DNA of 64,000 nt from Thermaerobacter sp. FW80 (GTDB lineage Bacteria > Bacillota > Sulfobacillia > Thermaerobacterales > Thermaerobacteraceae): the NCBI RefSeq assembly GCF_004634385.1, contig NZ_CP037895.1, positions 1 to 64,000 of the forward strand, read 5' to 3'. Of this stretch, positions 45,185-53,582 are shown piece by piece (position 1 is the stretch's first letter; the number at the start of each line of letters is the position of its first letter). Under the pieces are notes generated by a model that ran no database searches, was not told where the DNA came from, and saw only the letters and a program-made list of their open reading frames with translations. The position numbers were made by a program, and so were the translations under genes.

Positions 45185-45649
45185 CTACTCCGCACCGGTG
45201 CTGCGGCAGGCCGTCACGACGGCCCCCACCGTGGTGCAAGCAGCGTCGGCGTTTTCGATGGCATTATCGCGAAGGAGGATTCGCTTTGCCCCCTTCTGGC
45301 CCTCGACCTGATCGGCGAACGGCGCTACATCCTTGAGCGCCTCGCCGATCCCGTCGGGCCCCACCCCCGTACGGAGCACGACAACGGCCCCGTCCGCGAC
45401 CGCGCCGACAGCAAAGGAGCCCTCACTCCACGGCCCGGTAAGGACGATGGCGGTCCATCCTTCGTCGGACCGGATCTGCGTGATGTCCCACTCGACCGCC
45501 TCGCAGTCGAGGTCCCCGGCCGAGGACGTGCGAACGGCACCCCACACAAGCTGCCAGAGCGGGAGGCGAAAGCGCCGAGACGCCGCCTCGTAGATCCCGC
45601 GACGAGCGGCCTCGCCGGCGGGAGCGTACACGCCAACCGTCATCAACAT
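45185..45649 (-). CDS. Hypothetical protein
   Basis: 154 residues from ATG 45649 (ATG 45643 is the alternative). It reads MLMTVGVYAPAGEAARRGIY, FRLPLWQLVWGAVRTSSA, AVEWDITQIRSDEGWTAIV, SEGSFAVGAVADGAVVVLR and KRILLRDNAIENADAACTTV. It looks like a soluble alpha/beta protein without membrane spans or known motifs. A terminator for the gene upstream lies just before it, so it probably has its own promoter. Confidence 0.5.
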   Translation of the reverse strand: MLMTVGVYAPAGEAARRGIYEAASRRFRLPLWQLVWGAVRTSSAGDLDCEAVEWDITQIRSDEGWTAIVLTGPWSEGSFAVGAVADGAVVVLRTGVGPDGIGEALKDVAPFADQVEGQKGAKRILLRDNAIENADAACTTVGAVVTACRSTGAE

Positions 45650-45687
45650 TTGCGTGCCCCGGCCCAGGCGGGCCCGCGGGGGCAGAA

Positions 45688-45722
45688 ACAAAAAACCCGC
45701 GCCTGAAAAGGCTCGGGTCTCC
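45688..45722 (-). terminator. Rho-independent terminator after the coiled-coil gene
   Basis: On the minus strand ACCCGAGCC, a short TTTTCA loop and GGCGCGGGT form a stem with one mismatch or bulge, followed directly by TTTTTTG. It lies about 40 bases after the stop of the gene ending at 45760. Confidence 0.85.
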
Positions 45723-45759
45723 CAGCGCAACGTGGCCACGTGCTGGTTTCGGTGGACCG

Positions 45760-46170
45760 TTACAGGGCGCGCCCGAAGGCCAGTCCCGCAATGGCCAGAA
45801 CGAGGCCCGCCAGCAGGCCGATGATCCAACGGCGCATCCACCGCTGCTCATCGGCCAGGGACGCGACCAGGGTGCCGAGGTTGCGGAGTTCGGTCCCCTG
45901 CACCTCCAGGCGGGTCTCTATACCTTCGACCCGCTGCTGGAGCGCATCGATTCGCTGGCCGAACTCCCGAAAACGCGTTTCCATGCGCGATTCCAGCGCT
46001 TCGATCCGCGCTTCCAGTCGGCGTTCCAGGCCGTCCTGCTGGCGTTGGAGATCCTCCAGGCGCTGCAGGATGAGCCAGGTCCCGTCGACCGGGGGCTTTC
46101 CGGATCCCGCCTGGGACTCGCCCGCCTCGGGCTCTTTCGTGGCGGCCTCCTCCGGAGCCGGCATCGGCAT
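45760..46170 (-). CDS. Coiled-coil protein with C-terminal membrane anchor
   Basis: 136 residues from ATG 46170 behind GGAGGGGGAGC. After an acidic start, a long heptad region (about 30-100: ILQRLEDLQRQQDGLERRLE, then ARIEALESRMETRFREFG and RIDALQQRVEGIETRLE) leads to one C-terminal span (WIIGLLAGLVLAIAGLAF). Such tail-anchored coiled coils are common and of mixed or unknown function. The sequence is intact and followed by a good terminator. Confidence 0.7.
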   Translation of the reverse strand: MPMPAPEEAATKEPEAGESQAGSGKPPVDGTWLILQRLEDLQRQQDGLERRLEARIEALESRMETRFREFGQRIDALQQRVEGIETRLEVQGTELRNLGTLVASLADEQRWMRRWIIGLLAGLVLAIAGLAFGRAL

Positions 46171-46236
46171 GCTCCCCCTCCTTTCTCCAGTGTACAAGAC
46201 AAAAAACGCCTCGCACACCAGCGAATCGCCGCCCGT

Positions 46237-46614
46237 TCACGCCAACAGCCCGGTAGCAAAGGTATACGCTGCCTTGTTGACCGGCCCACCCATGTCGAAG
46301 GCCATCATGGCTCCGAGCACGAGGCCAAGGAGGATCGCGTTACCGCCACTCAACCCCTGCAACCAGGCCGTCAACGCATTCATCACGGCCTTGAGGGGGC
46401 TACCGACCACGTAGATCATGAGCAGGCCCGTCACCCCTGTGGCCAGGACGGGCACGAGGAGCACCGGCTTCAGGCCCTCCAGCGTACGCGGGAGGCGAAT
46501 CGCCCGCACCAGCCACGCCGCCAGGTAGCCGGCCAGGAAGCCTGCCACGATCCCACCGGGGAAGCCTGCCCCCAGCTTGCTCGCCAGCATCCCGCCCACC
46601 ATCCCAGGGGCGAC
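46237..46614 (-). pseudogene. Internal fragment of a fructose-type PTS EIIC
   Basis: [78 protein letters not shown], and [20 protein letters not shown] are unmistakable FruA/EIIC sequence, including the sugar-binding GGPVNKAA stretch. Only about 120 of the 350 or more residues remain. An in-frame TGA lies just upstream and the frame ends at GLLA. Both sides are lost. Confidence 0.85.
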
Positions 46615-46822
46615 GGCCTGCGGTCATCGAACCGGCTCATGCCTGCGGGAGCAGGCAGGGGTGAGAGCCGCCGCATGGCCAGCGGCATCGATGGGTTGGA
46701 CACGGGCGGGTGAAGGAGAGCAAGACGGCCGCGCGAAAGACATGGCACGCCAAGGGCATAGTACGCGGCAGCATGGTACGCGATCGAGTCATCAAGTCTT
46801 ATCGGCAGTGACTTCACAAACA

Positions 46823-46838
46823 TGCACAAATATGTGCA
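46823..46838. promoter_or_regulatory. TGCACA inverted repeat
   Basis: TGCACA-AATA-TGTGCA is a perfect 6+6 dyad in a short AT-rich patch; a further TGTGCAG follows at 46843. It looks like a repressor operator. The PTS fragment is on its left and may be what it once controlled. The rest of 46615-46920 shows no gene. Confidence 0.45.
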
Positions 46839-46920
46839 GATCTGTGCAGCCAGGAAGCACAAATAGCAAGCGCCACACCGTCATTCGTGCACCCTGGCTA
46901 CGGACTGGGGGGGCACCCGC

Positions 46921-48270
46921 TCACGCCGGCCCTGTCACCCTAGCGGCTGCAGGCCCATCCAAGCACGCGAGGCCGGCGGCCAAACCTTGGCTTTCAGGCA
47001 CGAAATCGTCGCCCCGACTCGGGGCTCGGCGACCCTCAGGTGGGCGCCGGGCCGCCCGACGCACGACGAGACCCGACCGGCATCCCGGCCCGCCGACCGG
47101 ACACAGGACTACACGCCCGTCGATACCCGCGGCGGCAAGGCCGGAAGCCAGCGCCCGGGCCACACCCCGCGCGCGCTCAGGGCGCACCAACGCGAGGACG
47201 CTCGGACCGGCACCGCTCAGGCAAGCGCCGTCGGCACCCGCGGCCAAGGCCCGTTGAATCAAAGTGCTGAGCCAGGGGAACAACCGCATACGGTACGGCT
47301 GGTGGAGACGATCCTCCATGGCCTGCCGCAAGAGCTCACCGCGCCCTGCGGTCAGGGCGGCCACCAACAGACCCACCCGCGCCACGTTGAAGGCCGCGTC
47401 GCCGTGGCTAACCGTGGCGGGCAGGGCACCGCGGGCTTCGTGGGTATAGCCGCTGACAGCCGGAATGGCGAGCACCGCCAGCCAGCGGTTGGCGAGCATC
47501 AGGGACGTCGCGCGCCAGCGTTGGGCAGCATCCGCCTCGCGCCACGCTAGCACCACCCCACCCAGGAGGGCTGCCGCCACGTTGTCGGCGTGGCCCTCGA
47601 GGTCCGCTGCCAGCTGCAGCAGCTCGCCCGGCGTCAGGGGCCGTCCCGCCCGGCGTAACCACTGATTGGCGACCGCCAGCCCGGCGACGATCGCCGCGGC
47701 ACTTGAGCCGAGCCCACGAGCAGGAGGGATCGTGCTGCGAATCGCCAGGCGCCAAGCGGGCGGGTGGGCCTGTCCGGCCCGGGCGAAGGCGGCACAGATG
47801 GCGCGCACCACCAGGTTCTCCTCGGGCGGTGCGGCAGCTGGGCCGCGACCGTGCAGGTTCCACCGGACCTGGTGTTCCGTGCAGGACCACCGCCGCGGGT
47901 CCACCTCGGCCGGGGTCAACCAGGCCCGCAGCTCCCATCGCGGCAGGGCCATGCCGAGGCAGTCGAACCCCGGCCCCAGATTGGCGCTGGTCGCCGGCGC
48001 CCGCGCCCACGCGACCGCTCGCGCGGGTGGGTGGTCGCCCGGTACCGTCCCCGTTTCACCACGCCTCGCAGACCGCCTCGACATCGCTGGTCCTTGCCCC
48101 ACGACGGGTTGGGCGGGCGCCTCGGGCGTGGCCCCCCAGGCGTCGGCATCAATGCGCCGACCCGGCGAAGGGGGGCGATCCGCCGACGGTCGCCCGACCG
48201 CCTCCCCCGCTCCGACCCGTCCACGGTGGACTCCCACGCCTCGTGAACCCTTCCCTCGTGAACCCTTCAT
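46921..48270 (-). CDS. thrB: Homoserine kinase
   Basis: Start ATG 48270 overlaps the thrC stop (ATGA) and gives 449 residues. The GHMP core begins near residue 75 with WARAPATSANLGPGFDCLG, so the first 70 residues are an extra low-complexity extension. ATG 48084 would give a normal start but lacks the coupling. Motif 2 is PPARGLGSSAAAIVAG; motif 3 is DGACLSGAGPSVLALV. It phosphorylates homoserine for threonine synthase. The last 60 residues exceed the family norm. Expression should follow the T-box in front of thrC. Confidence 0.92.
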   Translation of the reverse strand: MKGSRGKGSRGVGVHRGRVGAGEAVGRPSADRPPSPGRRIDADAWGATPEAPAQPVVGQGPAMSRRSARRGETGTVPGDHPPARAVAWARAPATSANLGPGFDCLGMALPRWELRAWLTPAEVDPRRWSCTEHQVRWNLHGRGPAAAPPEENLVVRAICAAFARAGQAHPPAWRLAIRSTIPPARGLGSSAAAIVAGLAVANQWLRRAGRPLTPGELLQLAADLEGHADNVAAALLGGVVLAWREADAAQRWRATSLMLANRWLAVLAIPAVSGYTHEARGALPATVSHGDAAFNVARVGLLVAALTAGRGELLRQAMEDRLHQPYRMRLFPWLSTLIQRALAAGADGACLSGAGPSVLALVRPERARGVARALASGLAAAGIDGRVVLCPVGGPGCRSGLVVRRAARRPPEGRRAPSRGDDFVPESQGLAAGLACLDGPAAARVTGPA

Positions 48271-49439
48271 TCCTGCTGACCTCCCGCGGGCACCGACAGC
48301 AATCGCTGCACGATGGCATCCGGTTCCAGGGCCTCCGCCTCCAGCGCGGCGAGGTCCGCTGACCCGGCGTCGCCGGACCGCGCCGCCCGCAGGGCGGTGT
48401 CGACGTCCTTCAGGCCGTGCCCCGTCAGCACGCACACCACGGGCCCCTCGGGCACCTCCCAGCCGGGTTCGTCCCCCCGGGCCAGCTTGAGCAGGCCCGC
48501 CACGGAGGCCGCCGAGGCCGGCTCGACGAAGACGCCTTCCAGCCGGGCCAGGAGCCGCTGGGCGACGAGGATCTCCTCGTCGCTGACCGCCAGCACCCGG
48601 CCCCCGGTCTCCCGCACCGCCGCCAGGGCCCGGTCCCCGTACACCGGCCGGCCGATGCGAATGGCCGACGCCACCGTCTGCGGCCGGTCCACGGGCCGGC
48701 CTCGCACCAGCGGGGCCGCCCCCTCGGCCTGGACGCCGTAGAGTCGCGGCAGGCGCCCCAGCCGACCCGCCGCCGCATAGGTGGCGAACCCCATGTGGTA
48801 GGCGGTGATGTTGCCCCCATTGCCGACGGGGAGGAACACGGCCGCCGGTTCGTCCTCACCGCGGGCCGCCAGCTGGTCCACCACCTCGAAGGCGGCCGTC
48901 TTCTGGCCCTCCAGGCGATCGGGATTCAGGGAGTTGACGAGCACCAGGTCCGGCCGCTCGGCCACCACCTGTCGCACGGCGGCCAGGGCGTCGTCGAAGC
49001 TTCCCCGCACCGGGAGGATCCGCGCCCCGCAGGCCACGGCCTGGCTCACCTTGCCGGCGGCCACGCCCCCCGCCGGAAGCACCAGCCAGCAGTCCATGCC
49101 CGCCCGGGCCGCGTAGGCGGCCGCGGCCGCCGCCGTGTTGCCCGTGGAAGCGCAGATCACCGCCTGGGCGCCCCGGGCCCGGGCGCACGTCAGGGCCATG
49201 GTCATGCCCCGGTCCTTGAAGGATCCCGTCGGGTTGGCCCCTTCGAACTTGAGGAACAGGCCCGGCGGGCGGCGGTCGGGCGGCAGTTGCTCCAGCAACC
49301 GATCCGCCCGGATCAGCGGTGTGTCGCCCTCTCCCAGGGTGATCGGCTCCGCGCCGGGAGGTACCGGCAGCCAGTCGCGGTAACGGGCGATGATCCCCTG
49401 GCGTGGGATGTCGCTGAGAGTCCCAAGGTCGCGATGCAT
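48267..49439 (-). CDS. thrC: Threonine synthase
   Basis: 390 residues from ATG 49439. This PLP enzyme turns O-phosphohomoserine into threonine. The PLP lysine is in NPTGSFKDRGMTMA, the substrate-binding STGNTAAAAAAYAARAG follows, the phosphate-binding loop is PVGNGGNITAYHMGF, and FVEPASAASVAGLLKL near the C-terminus is typical. Length fits the short (class II-like) thrC of Firmicutes. It is the first gene of a two-gene operon with thrB and carries a T-box leader. Confidence 0.95.
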   Translation of the reverse strand: MHRDLGTLSDIPRQGIIARYRDWLPVPPGAEPITLGEGDTPLIRADRLLEQLPPDRRPPGLFLKFEGANPTGSFKDRGMTMALTCARARGAQAVICASTGNTAAAAAAYAARAGMDCWLVLPAGGVAAGKVSQAVACGARILPVRGSFDDALAAVRQVVAERPDLVLVNSLNPDRLEGQKTAAFEVVDQLAARGEDEPAAVFLPVGNGGNITAYHMGFATYAAAGRLGRLPRLYGVQAEGAAPLVRGRPVDRPQTVASAIRIGRPVYGDRALAAVRETGGRVLAVSDEEILVAQRLLARLEGVFVEPASAASVAGLLKLARGDEPGWEVPEGPVVCVLTGHGLKDVDTALRAARSGDAGSADLAALEAEALEPDAIVQRLLSVPAGGQQE

Positions 49440-49524
49440 GTCGTCGAACCCCTCTCCCGGCAGAGGACCCGGCCCCTCGGTCGATCCCGAACCCTGCGTA
49501 CTCGGGCCGGAACCATTCGGCCTC

Positions 49525-49900
49525 CATAAAACCGCACGGCCTCGCGCCCCATTAGGGACGCGAGGCCGTGCTCGCGCGGTTCCACCCTATTTGATCCCCA
49601 GGTCCTGCTGCACCAGCCCGCAGCGCCCCAGCCACCGCGCCTGCCCACCGGACCGGACGAACCGGCCACCCGAGCCGCGTCATCACCGGGGCGAACACGC
49701 CGCAGACACCGGCGCAGGTTCCCGTGGATCCTCTCGTCGCCCGTAAGGGGGGCTGCCCCGCCTGGCTACTCCCCCACCGGGGTTTCACCGGCGGCTCCCG
49801 GAGGGTTTTCGGCCCGCTCCGATGCGGGGGCTCTCAGCCACGACCCCCGTCTCTGAACATCGGTCGACGAGCCTACTCGTTCCGGTCATCGCGCATGCCG
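49525..49900 (-). promoter_or_regulatory. T-box leader for thrC-thrB
   Basis: On the minus strand: stem I entry GCGATGACCGGAACGAGTA (about 49892-49874), the T-box TGGAACCGCG at 49584-49575, then a terminator. A threonine codon ACC at 49783-49781 in the context GTGAA-ACC-CCGG is the likely specifier, placed as in the serS leader. Uncharged tRNA-Thr would turn on the operon. The leader ends about 85 bases before the thrC start. The 150 bases to its right (49901-50063) hold no visible gene. Confidence 0.9.
49528..49570 (-). terminator. T-box controlled terminator before thrC
   Basis: A perfect 12-bp stem, CACGGCCTCGCG / CGCGAGGCCGTG (49559-49570 with 49535-49546), is followed on the minus strand by CGGTTTTAT, a short U tract. 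It lies directly after the T-box sequence. Confidence 0.85.
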
Positions 49901-50063
49901 AGATGACGCATTCCCTCGGCCCGGACGGCTTCGGGAACGCTTTTGCGGGATTATAGGGTCTGGCCGGACCCAGGTCAAGAGGCCGAAGGTGACGCGCCTT
50001 TCCTAGCCACCAGCACCCCGCCCGGCTGGTCGGTCTACCTTCCCTCGGTTCCGGCCGGTTTCT

Positions 50064-50492
50064 TCAGGGAGACGCCCAGGACGCAAACCGATCGAGGATC
50101 ACACCCCATCCGCCATCAAAGGCCTGCTGCGTCCCGGTGCCCGCCTCGCCGAGTTGTTCCCAACCCCGGTGCTCCAGCTCGATGCGGGTGCCGGTACCCT
50201 CGGGATGGAACCGGACCTCGACCTCGGTGGACCCGGCCCAGTTGGCCTGGTTCCAGGTGAACACCACCCGGTGGGGCGGATCGTAGACCAGGACCCGGCC
50301 GATCTCGTGCTCTTCGCCGTCCCGGAACCGCTCGTAGAACCGGCCTCCGGCATGGCCTTCGAGGATCAGGTCGCCGGCGCGGTCGCCGCCGTAGGAGAAC
50401 TGCTCCAGCGGCCACCAGTGCCCCATGCCGGCCGTGAAGCGGTCAAAGACGTCCTCCACGGGCCTGCGGACGACAACGGTGCGTCGAATCAT
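50064..50492 (-). CDS. AHSA1/SRPBCC-domain protein
   Basis: 142 residues from ATG 50492, overlapping the ArsR-type stop (ATGA). RRTVVVRRPVEDVFDRFTAG, then GHWWPLEQFSYGG, HAGGRFYERFRDGEEHEIG, RVLVYDPPHRVVFTWN and RIELEHRGWEQLGE are typical of the AHSA1 (START-like) family. These bind hydrophobic ligands in a deep cavity. Pairing with an ArsR-type repressor is very common, and the pair may respond to an unknown small molecule. Confidence 0.9.
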   Translation of the reverse strand: MIRRTVVVRRPVEDVFDRFTAGMGHWWPLEQFSYGGDRAGDLILEGHAGGRFYERFRDGEEHEIGRVLVYDPPHRVVFTWNQANWAGSTEVEVRFHPEGTGTRIELEHRGWEQLGEAGTGTQQAFDGGWGVILDRFASWASP

Positions 50493-50806
50493 CCCTCACC
50501 GTCCCCCTCGACGTGGCGGCGGAAGCGCTCCAGGGCGACGTCCCAGGTCCTGGCCACCTGGTCCAGCCACCTGCGCACCTCGGCAAACCCTTCCGGATGA
50601 AGGCAGTAGAGCCGGCGCCGCCCCGACTTTTCGACCTCGACCAAGCCCGCAGCCACGAGGACGGCCAGGTGCTTCGACACCGCCGGCCGGCTGATGGGGA
50701 GCGGTCTTGCCAGGGTGCCCACATCCTGCGGCCCCGACCGGAGCACGGTGACGATGTGGCGCCGCGTCGGGTCCGCCAGGGCCGCGAACGCGCGATCGAG
50801 ATCCAT
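50489..50806 (-). CDS. ArsR-family repressor
   Basis: 105 residues from ATG 50806. [39 protein letters not shown] and LAVLVAAGLVEVEKSGRRRL form the winged helix; YCLHPEGFAEVRRWLDQV follows. No cysteine pair for metals is seen. It most likely represses itself and the AHSA1 gene through the dyad right upstream of its start. Confidence 0.9.
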   Translation of the reverse strand: MDLDRAFAALADPTRRHIVTVLRSGPQDVGTLARPLPISRPAVSKHLAVLVAAGLVEVEKSGRRRLYCLHPEGFAEVRRWLDQVARTWDVALERFRRHVEGDGEG

Positions 50807-50814
50807 GGCTCAAT

Positions 50815-50832
50815 GGTAACCGCTTGGTTACC
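50815..50832 (-). promoter_or_regulatory. Operator/promoter of the ArsR-AHSA1 pair
   Basis: GGTAACC-GCTT-GGTTACC is a perfect 7+7 inverted repeat eight bases upstream of the ArsR start codon. On the minus strand TTGACC lies immediately before it and TTACCA 17 bases later, so the dyad covers a probable promoter core. Binding would block RNA polymerase, as expected for autorepression. Confidence 0.75.
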
Positions 50833-50920
50833 AATTGGTCAAGACCTCTTTATCTCACCCTTCCCCACCGCAACTTCGGAAATGGGCATGTTGTCGACGC
50901 TACAATGCGGCCACGCATAT

Positions 50921-52541
50921 GAGCCTGTTGCACCGACCCTGAGAGATCGGGCCTAGTGGGAACGTACCGGGTCGATTCGGCCATGTCCCGTGGGCTGACG
51001 GTCAGGACGGGGTAGGCCGGCGGCCCGGTCGTTACCCTTCTACGCCAACGCGGCCGCCATCCAACCAAAGGGTGAGGATGCGGACCCCTTCGTTACCTTC
51101 CGCCAGAGCTTCAGCAAGTTATGGGTCAGGCAGAACAGCTTCCACTCGCTGTCACACGCCGCCAGACCCCGACGGAGGAACCGGTCGGCGCCTCGCACGG
51201 TCTTGATCTGCCCAAACACCGGCTCCACGGTCTGGCTGCGCTTGGCGTAGATCGCCTGTCCTCGCCGGGTCCGCAGCTTGCGTTCCATCCGCTCCCGCAG
51301 GCTCAGCCCCTTGGGGATGCGGCCTCGCGGAGGGGGTGTGTCCTTCCAGGCTTGGCGCTGCTTCCACTCCTTGCTCGTCGCCAGGAAAAGTTCCGGCCCC
51401 TCGACCGGCGCCTGCTTCACGTTCGCCTCGCTCCAGTACCCCGCGTCGGCCACCACGGCGCGGATGGGTTTGTCCACACCTGCTGCCTGGAGGTTGGCTT
51501 GCGCTTGTTGGAGCATCGGGTGCAGTTGGCCCACGTCGTTGGCGTCCTGCGTCACCGCCGCCGCCACGATGAGCTGGTCTTCGGTCACCACCGCCTGGGC
51601 GTTGTACCCTTGCACAAAGCCCTGCCGGGTCTTGAGGATCCGGCTGTCCGGATCCGTCACGTTGGCCTTGGCCGCCGGATCCACCGAGGCATCCGGCGCC
51701 TTCGGCTTCCGCCCCCGCCGCTTCTTGCCGGTCGCCTGCTCCTGGGCTTTCCGTTCGTCGATGCGGGCCTGCTGCCGGGCCGCTTCCCGGGCCGCCTCGT
51801 CCTCCAGCCGCCGCTTGCATGCCTTCAGCCGCTCCAGCCGGCTCTGGCGGGAGCGCAGTTCCTCCGGCAACTCATCCCCGCGGCGCCCGGGGCCGTACCG
51901 CGCATCTTCTTCCCGGTCCGTGGCCTCCGCCTCCCGGAGCATCTTCTCCACTTCCTGGCGAATCACATCATACGTTCGGTTGGCCGCCAGCGAGGCGTTG
52001 GCCTTGACTTTCGTCCCGTCCAGTGCCACCACGCCGACCTTCCCCAGCCCCGCTTCGCGGCACAGCCGCAGCACCTGGGTGAACAGCGCGGCCAGCTCCC
52101 GTGCATGGCGCTGGCGGAAGCGGGCGATGGTCACGTGATCCGGCTTCTGGTTGGCGGTGATCACCCGGAAGGCCACGTCCTCGAGGCACAGTCGCACGAT
52201 CCGCCGGCTGGACCGCTCGCCGACGCAGTAGGCGTACAGCAGCAGCGTCACCATCATGGTCGGGTCGTAACTCTCTCCGCCCCAACCGTCGGCGCGGTAC
52301 TTCTCGTAAAAGGCCCGCAGGTCCATCGGCTCGACGGCGTCGATCAGGAACCAGGCCAGATGGTCCTCGGGCAGCCAGTCGCGAAGGCTCGGTGGGAGCA
52401 GGTACAGTTGGTCGCGGTTCACCGGGCGGAAGTTGTAGGCCATAGGAACACCTCAGGCGATGGCGAATTCCAACCGATGCTTTCACTTAACCTCCCGGGG
52501 CTGCAGTCCTGCGGAAATACCTGGGTTCGTGAAACAGGCTC
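50921..52541 (-). mobile_element. IS1182-type element, complete copy without target duplication
   Basis: Ends GAGCCTGTTGCACCGACCC (left) and GAGCCTGTTTCACGAACCC (inward from right), 1,621 bp. Flanks are GCATAT and CTTGGC, so no 4-bp duplication is seen, unlike the copy at 59.1 kb. Its right end cuts an acyl-CoA synthetase gene. Confidence 0.9.
51040..52443 (-). CDS. IS1182-type transposase
   Basis: 467 residues from ATG 52443. YNFRPVNRDQLYLLPPSLRD then WLPEDHLAWFLIDAVEP and RADGWGGESYDPTMMVTLL at the N-terminus; VVALDGTKVKANASLAANRT, AVVADAGYWSEANVKQAP and SQTVEPVFGQIKTVRGADRF mark the DDE core. A lysine/arginine-rich insert (GKKRRGRKPKAP) sits in the middle. It is highly similar to the copies at 17.3 and 59.2 kb and appears intact. 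Confidence 0.92.
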   Translation of the reverse strand: MAYNFRPVNRDQLYLLPPSLRDWLPEDHLAWFLIDAVEPMDLRAFYEKYRADGWGGESYDPTMMVTLLLYAYCVGERSSRRIVRLCLEDVAFRVITANQKPDHVTIARFRQRHARELAALFTQVLRLCREAGLGKVGVVALDGTKVKANASLAANRTYDVIRQEVEKMLREAEATDREEDARYGPGRRGDELPEELRSRQSRLERLKACKRRLEDEAAREAARQQARIDERKAQEQATGKKRRGRKPKAPDASVDPAAKANVTDPDSRILKTRQGFVQGYNAQAVVTEDQLIVAAAVTQDANDVGQLHPMLQQAQANLQAAGVDKPIRAVVADAGYWSEANVKQAPVEGPELFLATSKEWKQRQAWKDTPPPRGRIPKGLSLRERMERKLRTRRGQAIYAKRSQTVEPVFGQIKTVRGADRFLRRGLAACDSEWKLFCLTHNLLKLWRKVTKGSASSPFGWMAAALA

Positions 52542-52823
52542 CTTGGCGCACGCGAAGTAGGTGACGACGAACTGCCACGTGTTGCGGGACATGATCGCCA
52601 CCATGTCCTGATGACGAAGCCCCAGCCCGAGCAGCGAGCGGGCGACCCGGTTGGCATGGTGGTTCAGCTCGGCGTAGGTCAGGGACACTCCCCCGTCGAG
52701 GTCGGCGATGGCCACCTTGTCCGGGTACCGCTGGGCCGTGCGGGTCAGGATGTCGCCCACACAGACGCGCTGGATCAGGTTGAGGGCCAACCCCTCTCCG
52801 GCTCCAGAAGCCGTACGTCCCAT
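52542..52823 (-). pseudogene. N-terminal stump of an AMP-forming acyl-CoA synthetase
   Basis: 94 residues from ATG 52823: VGDILTRTAQRYPDKVAIAD, LTYAELNHHANRVARSLLG, LGLRHQDMVAIMSRNTW and QFVVTYFACAK, then the IS terminus. This is the N-terminus of the fatty-acid CoA ligase family; the ATP-binding P-loop and everything after it are missing. It is transcribed away from the thioesterase at 53.0 kb. Confidence 0.85.
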
Positions 52824-53037
52824 GGACGGTACACCCCCAGAATGTGTTGGGTGCAAATATTCGGTGCCGTCGGGAGCATTCCTACCGACCGGTCGGAAGA
52901 ATTAGTGGCAGGTTTTCGGCCTCGGTTAGCCGAAGTCCGATGACGTCAGCCGACTTGTACCGGGACGCCGGGCAGGCCTACGCGGGTCGCCTGCCCTTCC
53001 CGGCATGCGAGGGTGGGTTTGGAGGTCGGAGCCGATC

Positions 53038-53520
53038 ATGGGAGCCTTCCCCCTGAGGAAGTTCACCCGGGAAACCCTGGACGTCATCAATGAGATGCCG
53101 TACATCCGGTGGGCCGGCCTGCGGTTTACAGAAGTAGGTTCTGGCTACAGCCGGATGGAGCTCAGCGTGGCGCCCCACCACCGGGGTGGTGGGGGAACCG
53201 CGGCCGTCAACGGCGGGATCCTCGCCTACATGGTGGACATCAGCGCCGGGTTGACGCTGATGACGACGTGGACGGAAGCCGACTGGTCCCAGGTCACCAT
53301 TAATATGCATGTGCAGTACCTGAAACCGGCCTATGGGGACGTCATCGTCGCGGAAAGTCGTGTTCTCGACCGGGGTAGGACCATCGGAACCGTGGAAACC
53401 GAGATCCGCGGCCCGGCGGGAGAGGTGTGCACCAAGGCCATCTCGACGTATCGGATCTTCCCCAGACCCGTGGGAACGGCGGACCAGCGGCTCGGGGGCG
53501 GCGACACGAGTGCTTCCTAA
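53038..53520 (+). CDS. PaaI-type hotdog thioesterase
   Basis: 160 residues from ATG 53038 (GGAGGTCGGAG upstream). WAGLRFTEVGSGYSRMELSV, then AVNGGILAYMVDISAGLTLM and VTINMHVQYLKPAYGDVIV are typical of the PaaI/hotdog family, with the catalytic Asp in the MVDISAG helix. It likely hydrolyses an aromatic or medium-chain acyl-CoA. Its divergent neighbour, the broken acyl-CoA synthetase, fits an acyl-CoA context. It appears intact. Confidence 0.85.
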   Translation: MGAFPLRKFTRETLDVINEMPYIRWAGLRFTEVGSGYSRMELSVAPHHRGGGGTAAVNGGILAYMVDISAGLTLMTTWTEADWSQVTINMHVQYLKPAYGDVIVAESRVLDRGRTIGTVETEIRGPAGEVCTKAISTYRIFPRPVGTADQRLGGGDTSAS

Positions 53521-53582
53521 CAATGGGTTTGGATTCGCCCGACTAGTCACAATGAACGAGGCCGGCCCCGTTTCGCAGGTGC

